A stretch of 64,000 nt of DNA. It comes from Phaeovulum sp. GTDB taxonomy: Bacteria; Pseudomonadota; Alphaproteobacteria; Rhodobacterales; Rhodobacteraceae. A program made the position numbers and the translations under genes. Numbering within the stretch: the first letter of the stretch is position 1; every line of letters starts with the position of its first letter. The stretch spans positions 80,842-144,841 of the forward strand of contig NZ_JAUXPI010000047.1 of the NCBI RefSeq assembly GCF_030684035.1. The letters run 5' to 3'. The notes below the pieces were generated by a model that did not search any database, was not told the origin of the DNA, and saw nothing but the letters and a program-made list of their open reading frames with translations. Positions 1 to 8,400 of the stretch are shown in pieces.

Positions 1-155
1 CTGCCGCGAAAGAACGAACATTCCGGCCCACGCCAAAAGAGCCAGTCACCGACGCAGAAGTTGATGCGCTGCACATGGTGCCCCCGCGCCATCAAGGCGC
101 GGCCAAGATCGCGGGCAAAAAACGACGGGTGGCCCTGCAGGAACAAGATTCTCAT
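1..155 (-). CDS. kpsS: Capsule polysaccharide export/modification protein KpsS-like (N-terminal part, runs off the window)
   Basis: The first 51 codons of a minus-strand gene are visible, starting at ATG 155-153 with MRILFLQGHPSFFARDLGRA and continuing through a GDWLFW motif. This matches the N-terminus of the KpsS/LipB family, in which a LLLQG-type beta strand is followed by a helix and a GGD motif. In group 2 capsules KpsS adds the first Kdo to the lipid acceptor, and KpsC extends the linker. The gene is divergent from the methyltransferase at 263 and lies at the edge of the capsule locus, which supports the call. Only the N-terminus can be read, so the assignment rests on one conserved block. 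Confidence 0.65.
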   Translation of the reverse strand, partial: MRILFLQGHPSFFARDLGRALMARGHHVQRINFCVGDWLFWRGPECSFFRG

Positions 156-262
156 GCCGCCCGCCGCCATTGCTGCCGCTGGCCGAGTGTGGTCTTTGGA
201 CGAAGACCCCGCCGTATTCTGGCGGGGTAGCGCGCGGTTGAAACGACGAGGGGCACGATTTC

Positions 263-1099
263 ATGCCAGATCTGGTTCGCATTCGCCATTCCGGGGCCGC
301 CGCGCCGATCCGCATCGCGCTGCATCTTTTCGACCTTGCGGCCTACGAGGTGCTTTACCGCTTTTCGCCGGTGCGCAATCACCTCTTTTTCAACGGCGGC
401 TACCTGCCGCTGGCTGCCGACATGGTCGCCTGCCCCGCGGTCGCGGGCGAGGAACCGAATGCGATGATGTATCACCTTCTCTTGCGCAGCATGGTCGCTG
501 ACCTTGACCCAAGACCCGCGGCACTGGTCGATGTCGGCTGTGGTCAGGGCGGCGGGCTGCTTTATGCCCATTGCCTCTATCCGGTGGCGGAACTGGCGGG
601 AACCGACCGCAACGGCACCGTCACCCGCCTTGCCAGGCGCAACCTTGCCGGGGTGCCGGGGTGCCGCTTTGTAAAGGGCGGCGGCAAGGACGAGATCGCC
701 TTTGCCGACGCCAGCTTCGATTTCGTGCTGAGCGTCGGCGCGCCCACCTATTTCGGCCTGACCCGCTTTGTGGCCGAAGCCGCAAGGGTCTGCCGCCCAG
801 GCGGAATCATCGCTTTTTCCGGCGGCTACCGGCAAGGTGAGCACGCGGTGATCGAGGCCGAGTTGCGCTCGGCGGCGCAGGACCGGGGTTTGCGCTTCAT
901 CCGCTATGCCAACATCACGCCACACACGTTCGCCGCGCTTGAGGCCGACATTCCACGCCGGATCGAAAAGCTGAAGCGTGTGCCCTGGCCGTTTCGGGCC
1001 TACGGCTGGAAATGGGCCGACATGCCCGGCAGCGCCGAATACGAGGAATATGTGACCGGCAAGCGGGCCGATTTTGCTGCGGTCCTCTGCAAGCCCTGA
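263..1099 (+). CDS. Class I SAM-dependent methyltransferase
   Basis: A 278-residue protein with a Rossmann-type methyltransferase core. SAM motif I is VDVGCGQGGG near residues 90-99, an acidic residue follows in AGTDRN, and ICAF-type strands follow (FDFVLSVGAPTYF, then RVCRPGGIIAFSGGY). No membrane segment or signal is visible, so it is probably cytoplasmic. It sits between the divergent kpsS-like gene and the convergent galactofuranosyltransferase gene, so methylation of a capsule sugar or of the lipid part is plausible. The substrate cannot be deduced. The start follows a short AT-poor leader, and the length is normal for the family. Confidence 0.75.
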   Translation: MPDLVRIRHSGAAAPIRIALHLFDLAAYEVLYRFSPVRNHLFFNGGYLPLAADMVACPAVAGEEPNAMMYHLLLRSMVADLDPRPAALVDVGCGQGGGLLYAHCLYPVAELAGTDRNGTVTRLARRNLAGVPGCRFVKGGGKDEIAFADASFDFVLSVGAPTYFGLTRFVAEAARVCRPGGIIAFSGGYRQGEHAVIEAELRSAAQDRGLRFIRYANITPHTFAALEADIPRRIEKLKRVPWPFRAYGWKWADMPGSAEYEEYVTGKRADFAAVLCKP

Positions 1100-1128
1100 T
1101 CGCCGCCTTATCGCGGTCATTCGCGCGG

Positions 1129-2955
1129 TCATTCGCGCGCGCGGGCAAATTCCCGCTCCCAATGCGCGGGGGCGCGCAGGCTATCGATCGCGCCAAGCCA
1201 GCGCCGCGCGGCGGCGCGGCGGCAAAGGCCGTAGCGAAGCGCCAGCCAGAGCGCCTGCACGGTCATCGCCACCAGCCGCAAACGCCTTGGGCGCAGCACC
1301 AGACAGTGCTCGGCTCCCGGACCCGTCGCCAGCAGGTAGGAATGCCCGAGGGTGTTTTCCGGCAGCGGCTGACCCTTGACCAGCAACTGCGGCGCGCGCG
1401 CCGTGGGCCAAAGCAGGATGCGCCAGAACAGCCGGAAGTAAAGCACCGCCTGGCGCAGCACCGAGGGGTCGGCCTGCGCGGCCGGGGCGAGCGTGAGCGA
1501 CGCCTGCACCACGCCCTTGCGCAGCACAGGTGGCGGCACGGCGTTGATCTGATCGCAGAGCCGCAGATGCCGGCTCAGGCCGTCGGGCCCCAGCGCGGCA
1601 TCCGGCCCGGCCAGAAAATCGTCGAGCGCGATCATGCTTGACAGCGCGGCGCGGTAGCGGTGCACCAGCAGCCCATGCATCACCCAGCCCAGCACGAAAA
1701 CCGGGCCGGGCAGGTTGGACACATTCGGGTGGCTTGCGGCGTTGATCAGCATGTTGCGCAGATCATAGTAACTGATCTGCCCTGCATGCTTGTAGCGAAA
1801 CGACGAATGCCAGACCCCAAGCCCCGGCAAGGGCACGATTTCAATGCCCGCCTCACCCAGACGGCAGCCATATTCGATATCGTCGCCATGCAGGAATACC
1901 GGCGCGGGCAGGCCGCAGCGCGCGATTGCCGCCATCGGCATCAGGCAAAACCACCAGGCGTTGTAATCGACCGTAAAGCTCTGGTCCCAGATTTCCAAGG
2001 TGGCGGGCTCGGCAAGGTCGGCGTCGCGGCCAAGGGTTCGGGTCATCCAGTCCGGCCCAAGCAGGCCACCCACTTCCTGCAAGCGGGTGCGCGATTCAAG
2101 CTCGATCGCCTGGCCGCCGATCACGCAAGCAGGCACCGCATAGCTGGCAAAGGTTTTGGCGCGCAGCACGATGCGGGGATCAAGCTCGATGTCGTCATCC
2201 ATGATGAGAAGATGGGTTGGCTGCTCGGCGCTGCCGGAGGCCTCCAGCATGGCGCGGCAAAAACCCCCGGTGCCGCCAAGATTGGCCTGCTCGATCACCG
2301 AGAATGCCGGGTGGCGCAGCCGCTCCAGAAGCCTCGGGCGATGAAAGCTTCGACCCTGGTTGACCACATGGACCCTCGCCAGATCGGCGCTCTCAAGCAA
2401 CGCGTGCAGAATCTCGACGGTTTTCTCGAAATGGATTTCGCGCTCGAAGGTGCAAAGCCCGACAGATAGCGTGACCGGGTTTGGCGGCGCGAGGTCGGTG
2501 ACATAGGCGAGGCTTTCGATCACCGTGCCGGGCGGGGCCTCGACCTCAAGGTGAATTCGCCCGATCGCTGCGGTGCCCGGCGCGTCTTTGCGCGCCCAGA
2601 CCCAGTGCAGCGCCTCGTGCCGCTGCCCTTCGTGGTGCCAGCTTGCCAGGGTTTCGCTGCCCCCGCCCGGCAGATGCGCCACCGCCCGGAGCGCCAGCGG
2701 CCCCAGCGCAATGCAAGCCACCCCTAGCCGGGCAATCGGCGTGCGGGCGCGCCAGAAATCGAGGAAGAAGGCGTTGAAGTAGGAATCGGTGCTCAGAACA
2801 CCGCCTTCGGGCAGGACCAAAGCACCCGCCGCACCGGTTTCGACCCGCGCCGAGGTGGCGGCGAAATAAAGCGCGTCCGGTGCCCCGGGATGCGCCGAGA
2901 GCACGGCTTGCAGCACCTCCACCGCAGGGCTTGCAGGTGCGTCAGATCGGGGCAT
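1129..2955 (-). CDS. GlfT2-like galactofuranosyltransferase (GT2 family)
   Basis: A 608-residue protein in three parts. An N-terminal beta-rich domain covers about residues 1-180, a GT-A domain about 190-400, and a helical C-terminal region follows. The GT-A domain has the family signature NLGGTGGFCR near 225-234, the metal-binding DDD at 253-255, HGDDIEYGCR with the catalytic-base region at 357-366, and WH at 382-383. Together these match bacterial GlfT2-type enzymes, which transfer galactofuranose from UDP-Galf. ATG 2955 was chosen because the frame upstream lies inside glf. The 14-base overlap with glf, which makes the donor substrate, indicates translational coupling. No signal peptide is seen, so it probably works on the cytoplasmic face of the membrane. 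Confidence 0.85.
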   Translation of the reverse strand: MPRSDAPASPAVEVLQAVLSAHPGAPDALYFAATSARVETGAAGALVLPEGGVLSTDSYFNAFFLDFWRARTPIARLGVACIALGPLALRAVAHLPGGGSETLASWHHEGQRHEALHWVWARKDAPGTAAIGRIHLEVEAPPGTVIESLAYVTDLAPPNPVTLSVGLCTFEREIHFEKTVEILHALLESADLARVHVVNQGRSFHRPRLLERLRHPAFSVIEQANLGGTGGFCRAMLEASGSAEQPTHLLIMDDDIELDPRIVLRAKTFASYAVPACVIGGQAIELESRTRLQEVGGLLGPDWMTRTLGRDADLAEPATLEIWDQSFTVDYNAWWFCLMPMAAIARCGLPAPVFLHGDDIEYGCRLGEAGIEIVPLPGLGVWHSSFRYKHAGQISYYDLRNMLINAASHPNVSNLPGPVFVLGWVMHGLLVHRYRAALSSMIALDDFLAGPDAALGPDGLSRHLRLCDQINAVPPPVLRKGVVQASLTLAPAAQADPSVLRQAVLYFRLFWRILLWPTARAPQLLVKGQPLPENTLGHSYLLATGPGAEHCLVLRPRRLRLVAMTVQALWLALRYGLCRRAAARRWLGAIDSLRAPAHWEREFARARE

Positions 2956-4090
2956 GAACGAAAACCGGGGGCGGCGCGCCCGCCGCAAGACTGGTGTTGA
3001 GCGCGGCGGCGGTTTCAAGCGCGCGCGCCACGCAAACATCCATGTCGATGTAGCTGTAGGTGCCGAGCCGCCCGACAAAGGTTACACCACTGTCTGCGCG
3101 CGCACGGGCCACATAGCGCGCCAGTCTGTGCTGATCGCCCACCAGATGCAGCGGGTAATAGGGCGTGTCACCGGGCCCGGCATCGCGGCTGAATTCACGA
3201 AAGCAGACCGAGCGCGCCGGTGCGGGTTCCCAGGGCGCGAAATGGCGATGTTCGGTGATCCGCGTGAAGGGCACCTCGGCATCGCAGAAATTCATCACCG
3301 CCACCCCCTGATAATCGCCCGCAAACTCGAACCTCTCGAATTCGAGCGTGCGATACGAGAGCGGTCCGAATTCGTTGCGGTAGTAGCGATCGAGCGGGCC
3401 TGACCAGACGGTGTGATCGAAACCATCCGCTGGCGCCTCGGCGGTTTGGCCAAGGCAGAGCGCGATGTTGCGGTGGTCAAGCATCCGCGCCACGAGGTCG
3501 GTGTAGCCCGCCCGTGGAATTGCCTGAAAGCGATGCGAGAAATAGTCGCTTTCATAGGTAAAGCGCAACGGCAACCGCTTGAGGATGCTGGCCGGAAGCG
3601 CGCGCGGCTCGACCCCCCATTGCTTGCGCGTGTAGCCCTCGAAAAACGCGCGGTAAAGTGCTTCGCCCATGCCTGCAAGTGCCGCTTCTTCCATGTTGCG
3701 CGCGCCTTCGGGTGGCGGTGGCAAGGCGCGTTCGGCCAGAAAGGCGCGCGCCTCGTCGGGCGAAAGCGCGGTATCGAAGAACTGGTTGAGGGTCAGCAGG
3801 TTCATTGGCAGCGCGAACGCCCGCGCGCCGACCCGCGCCACTACCCGGTGCCGGAACGGCATCATCTGGGCAAAGCGGCAAAGATAGGCCCAGACCACCT
3901 CGTTATCGGTGTGCAGGATATGTGGTCCGTGCAGGTGCAGCATGACGCCCGTCGCCGGGTCGCGCTCGGTTCGGCAGTTGCCTGCCACCGCCGGGCGCTC
4001 ATCCAGCACGGTTACGGCATGGCCAGCCTCGGCCAGTTCGCGCGCGATCACCGCGCCGCTGAAACCGGCACCTACGACGCGGATCCTCAT
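2942..4090 (-). CDS. glf: UDP-galactopyranose mutase
   Basis: A 382-residue flavoenzyme that interconverts UDP-galactopyranose and UDP-galactofuranose. The N-terminus has the FAD Rossmann motif GAGFSGAVIA at about 8-17, then HLHGPHILHT, typical of Glf. The internal NLLTLNQFF and TRKQWGVEP motifs and the C-terminal GRLGTYSYIDMD block are also characteristic, and the length matches bacterial Glf. ATG 4090 is preferred over a TTG six codons upstream because the Rossmann fold begins at once (MRIRVVGAGFSG). It lies 37 bases after the alpha-oxoamine synthase and overlaps the downstream galactofuranosyltransferase. The capsule, or its lipid-linked primer, is therefore predicted to contain galactofuranose. 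Confidence 0.95.
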   Translation of the reverse strand: MRIRVVGAGFSGAVIARELAEAGHAVTVLDERPAVAGNCRTERDPATGVMLHLHGPHILHTDNEVVWAYLCRFAQMMPFRHRVVARVGARAFALPMNLLTLNQFFDTALSPDEARAFLAERALPPPPEGARNMEEAALAGMGEALYRAFFEGYTRKQWGVEPRALPASILKRLPLRFTYESDYFSHRFQAIPRAGYTDLVARMLDHRNIALCLGQTAEAPADGFDHTVWSGPLDRYYRNEFGPLSYRTLEFERFEFAGDYQGVAVMNFCDAEVPFTRITEHRHFAPWEPAPARSVCFREFSRDAGPGDTPYYPLHLVGDQHRLARYVARARADSGVTFVGRLGTYSYIDMDVCVARALETAAALNTSLAAGAPPPVFVHAPI

Positions 4091-4127
4091 TGTGGCGCGC
4101 CCTTGCAAGAACCTCTTTCCCGGCGCG

Positions 4128-5483
4128 TCATAGATTCAGCAGCGCCAGCGGAATCGCCGTTCCGAACTGGTCATCGCGCAGCTTCTGCAATTCCTCGGCC
4201 GTGGCCTCTACGGCGGCTCTGATCAGCGCCGCATCATGCAGTGCGGTGAGAAAAAAGCGCAAACGCGCGCCCTGCATCGGCACCGCCGGAAAGATCACCG
4301 GCAGCGCATTGATACCGCGCGCCAGCAGCCGTTCGGAAAGCTTGGCAGCCACAAGGGAATCGCCCACCATGATCGGCACGATCGAAAACGGTTCGGCGGC
4401 CCCGGTATCGAGCCCGGCGGCGCGGGCGGACCTGATGAAGAGCGCGGTGTTGTCCTGCAATTTGCGCACCCGCCAAGGCTCTGCCTCCAGCAGTTCCAGC
4501 GCGGTGAGCGCCGAGGCCGCAAGCGCAGGCGCAAGTGCCACCGAATAGACGTAGCCCGAGGCATGCGCCATCAAGAGATCGATCAGCGCAGCGCTGCCCG
4601 CGATATAGCCGCCGGTTGACGCAAGTGTTTTCGAGAGCGTTCCCATCCAGATATCGACCTCGGTCGGGTCGACACCTGTGTGCTCGAACACGCCCTTGCC
4701 GGTGGCCCCGACACAGCCCAGCGCATGGGCCTCGTCCACCATCAGCCAGCAGCCGTATTTGCGTTTCAGCGCAACCAGTTGCGCCAGAGGGGCGGTGTCT
4801 CCGTCCATCGAGTAATGGCCTTCGACCACGATCAGCGCGTTGCGGTAGCGCGCCCGGTTCTCGATCAGCAGGGCTTCGAGCGCGGCCATCGAGTTATGCG
4901 CAAAACTGCGCCGCGCCGCGCCGGAAAGCCTGGCCCCAACCTGAATGCTGTTGTGCACGAGCGTGTCCTGCACGATCAGGTCGCCCTCGGTCATCAGGCA
5001 GCCGATGGTCGAGACATTGGTGGAATGGCCGCTGACAAAGCAGATCGCCGCCGCCGCCCCATAGTGCCGCGCCAGCGCCGCTTCGAGCCCGAGGTGCACC
5101 GGGCGCGCGCCTGATACGAGGCGGCTGCCCGAAGGCGAAACGCCGTAGCGGTCAATCGCTTCCTTGGCGGCCGCTGCGGTGCGCGGGTCGGCGTTCAGCC
5201 CGACGTAATCGTAGGAGGCGAAATTGATCGTCTCGCGCCCGTCGATCACCGTCTGCGCGGTCGCGTGGCCGTCATGCAGGCGAAAATAGGGGTTGGCGAC
5301 GCCCATTGCCGATCCGGCCATGCGCATGCGCTCGATATTGCGGTAATCGGCGAGCTGCGCGAAATTCGCCGCCTCCGGCCAGCCATCGCCACCCACCGCA
5401 GGTTCTGCGCGGCCGGGGCGGTGCCCTGCGGCGGCCCGTGCGGCGGCGATGGCGCGTGCCTTGGGGTCGTTTCGGGAATTCAT
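4128..5483 (-). CDS. PLP-dependent alpha-oxoamine synthase (serine palmitoyltransferase/RkpG-like)
   Basis: A 451-residue fold-type I PLP enzyme. Visible signatures are FASYDYVGL near 88, SGSRLVSG near 118, the FVSGHSTN block, the PLP-contacting LMVDEAHALG (Asp250, His253) and the Schiff-base lysine in GTLSKTLAST (Lys285). The family condenses an acyl thioester with an amino acid and releases CO2, giving a 3-keto amine. Its ATG overlaps the stop of the polyketide synthase gene by 4 bases, and that synthase ends in an ACP with no thioesterase. The inference is that this enzyme off-loads the polyketide acyl chain onto an amino acid, as in serine palmitoyltransferase. Sinorhizobium rkpG occupies the same position next to rkpA. 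It is about 50 residues longer at the N-terminus than 8-amino-7-oxononanoate synthase. Confidence 0.88.
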   Translation of the reverse strand: MNSRNDPKARAIAAARAAAGHRPGRAEPAVGGDGWPEAANFAQLADYRNIERMRMAGSAMGVANPYFRLHDGHATAQTVIDGRETINFASYDYVGLNADPRTAAAAKEAIDRYGVSPSGSRLVSGARPVHLGLEAALARHYGAAAAICFVSGHSTNVSTIGCLMTEGDLIVQDTLVHNSIQVGARLSGAARRSFAHNSMAALEALLIENRARYRNALIVVEGHYSMDGDTAPLAQLVALKRKYGCWLMVDEAHALGCVGATGKGVFEHTGVDPTEVDIWMGTLSKTLASTGGYIAGSAALIDLLMAHASGYVYSVALAPALAASALTALELLEAEPWRVRKLQDNTALFIRSARAAGLDTGAAEPFSIVPIMVGDSLVAAKLSERLLARGINALPVIFPAVPMQGARLRFFLTALHDAALIRAAVEATAEELQKLRDDQFGTAIPLALLNL

Positions 5484-8400
5484 TCTGCCGCCCGCTCGGT
5501 TTGCAGCATGTCTTCATGTGCCAGCGACAGGTGTTGCAGGGCGAGCCGGGCATCGTCGCTGTGCAGCCCCGCATCCTCCGGGGTACCGTGCAGGTGGGAA
5601 ATGATGCGCAGGGCAACCTCGCTGATGCTGACCGCCTCGGAAACCGAGGTCACCGGGATATCATCGCCAAGGCCGTCTTGCAGGGTCAGCGCAAGTTCGA
5701 CGCCCATCAGGGAATCGATGCCGAGCTCATTCATCGGTTTGTGCAGGCTGACCGATTTTTCGGCGATTTGCAGGATATGCGCGATCTTTTCGACAAGGTA
5801 ATTTGTCAGCTTTTCCTCGGCCCGCGCAGCAGGCAGGCCAAGCAGGGTGGCGCGCAGATCCTCTTCGCCGGTTTCGGCCTCGCTGCGCTGGCCGAGCAGT
5901 TTGAGCAGCCGGAAGGCGGGTGCGGCAAGCGTTCTGAGCGTGGCCGCAGGTGTGTTCCACGACATGGGCGAAACATGCACCACGGGTGCCGCGGCGGAGC
6001 CGAGCGCCAGAAGCCGCTCCAGCACCCGGGTAAGTTGCAGGCTGGTGAAATCGATGTTGCCTGACATCCGCTTGACCAGCAGCGCCTTTTCGGTGTTGCG
6101 CGAAAGATAGCCCACGTCGCTGACCGGACCCCAACCGACGGCAAGTCCCGGCAGGCCCTCGGCGCGACGGCTCTGGGCGAGGCCTTCCAGAAACCCGTTG
6201 GCGGCAACATAGCTCGCCTGGCCGTGGTTGCCGATCAGCGTGGCGATTGAGGAGAAAAGCACGAAATGCCCGAGATTGTCGCCCCGGGTCAACCGGTCGA
6301 GGTTGGCCGCGCCCGCGATCTTGGCGGGAAGTGTGCGCGCCAGCACCTCGGGGGTCAGCGCCGAAAGTGGCATGTCTTCCAGCACCATCGCAGAATGGAT
6401 CACCCCGGCAATCGGGCGGCGGGCGCGCAGCCGGGTCAACGCCTGATCGAGTGCCGCCGCATCGGCCACATCGCAACCGATGACTTCGATCTCCACCCCA
6501 TCGGCGCGCCAGTGCCCGATGCGCGCCGCGACTTCGGGAGAAGGCTCGGCCCGCCGCCCAAGGAGTGCGAGCACCCGCGCGCCCCCGGCAACCAGCCAAT
6601 CGGCGATTTCAAACCCGAGCCCGCCAAGCCCTCCGACCACCAATTGCGTGGCGTTGCGGTCAAAAGGCGCGGCCCCAGTGTCGGCCAGGGCTGCGTCAAG
6701 CGCCAGCTTCTGCGGCGGGCGCACCAGGATCTTGCCGATATGGCCAGACTTCTGCATCAGCCGGAAGGCACTCACCACCTCGGCACCTTCAAAGGCGCGG
6801 AACGGCAGGGCACGGAATGAACCCTTGCCGAATTCCGCCAGCATGTCGGCATAGATCGCCCGAGCCTGCGCGGGGCGCAAAGCCATCAGTTCGTCAACGT
6901 CAATGCCGTGATAGGCGATGTTCTTTTTGAGCGGGCGCAGGCCGACCGCGGTGTTGGCGTAGAAATCCTGTTTGCCGAGTTCCAGAAAGCGACCGAAAGG
7001 CGCGAGGCAATTCAGGCTGCGCTCCATCGCCGCACCAGCAAGGCCGTTAAGCACCACATCGACGCCGCGATTGCCGGTAAGCTGCATCACCGCCTCGGCA
7101 AAGCCCAGCGAGCGGCTGTCGAGCACATGCTCCGCCCCGGCGGCCTGAAGGAACGACCGCTTCACCGGCGAACCTGCGGTGGCGATCACCCGCGCCCCGA
7201 AATGCCGCGCGATCTGCACTGCGGCCAGCCCGACCCCGCCCGCGCCGCCGTGGATCAGCACCCATTCGCCGGGTTTCAGCGCCGCCAGTGTGATCAGCGC
7301 ATACCACGCGGTGAAAAAGGTTACCGGCACCGTCGCCGCTGCCTCAAGATCGAGGCCATCGGGAAGCTGCGTCGCCATGGCCTCAGGAACCACCAGATGC
7401 GAGGCGAAGCTTTGCGGGCCAAAGCCAAGCACCCGGTCACCGGGCCGGAGCGTGGTCACGCCGGGGCCGGCGCGCAGCACGGTGCCAGCGCATTCGATGC
7501 CAAGTGTCGGCCCGGCGAAGCCGTTTTCAAGCGCCTCTTCGGGCAAAAGACCCATCGCCCACATCACGTCGCGGTAGTTGAGCCCGCTTGCCGCAACCTC
7601 GATTTCAACCTCGCCCGCGCCCGGAGTGCGGCGCGGCTGCGCAACCCAACGCAGATCATCAAGCTTGCCCGACGCGGGCACTTCAAGCACCTGCCGCATC
7701 GCCGTAGCTGCAATTTCGCCCCGCTGCACGCCCGGCCCGTGGATGACGCGAAGCGCGGCATGGCCCTCGACGCTAAGCACCAATTCGGTTTCTCCGTCCG
7801 TCGCGGCCTCGCGTTCGGCAATGCGCCGTGCCGCGGCTTCGGGGCCAAGGTCGGGGGCGATATCGTAACAAACCACGCTCACCGCCGGGTATTCATTCGC
7901 CACCGTGCGCAGCAGCGCCCAAAGCGCGGTCTGGCACGGATCGACCGCGCCGCCGCCTTGCCCGGTGCCGCCGGGCACCAACGCCACCAGCCTTCCGCCT
8001 TCCGCCGCGAGTGTCGGCATCAACTCTTTCAGCGCCAGCAACCGTGCGGCGGTAAGGCGCTGCGGATCATCGGCCCCGGCACCCCGCCGGAAATACGCAT
8101 AAAGCCGCGGCACCGACCCCTCGGCACGGGCGAATTGCATGCCGGGCGGCGGCGCTTCGCCTGTTTCTGTATGAGCGCCCTCGTCGAGCAGCCGGGCGAT
8201 GAGATCGGCATGTTCGGGTTCGGGCGCGGGCAGGGCGGCGAGCCGCAACGCACTGCGCGCCAAGAGCACGCTTGCCGCGGCGCAGCCTTCGGCAAGCGGC
8301 GTCGTTTCGACCTCGGTCAACCCCGCCCGACGGGCTAGCGACCTCAGATCATCGGGGCCGTAGCGCCGCGAAACCGGGTCAGAAGGTTTGGCAGAGGCTA

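Noticed and set aside
152..1162. A 336-codon minus-strand frame opposite the methyltransferase
   Set aside because: The plus-strand frame has SAM motifs; the minus one has none and would overlap the kpsS-like start.
6908..8338. A 476-codon open frame on the plus strand
   Set aside because: It lies antisense to the PKS ER region, with basic low-complexity content and no recognisable family.
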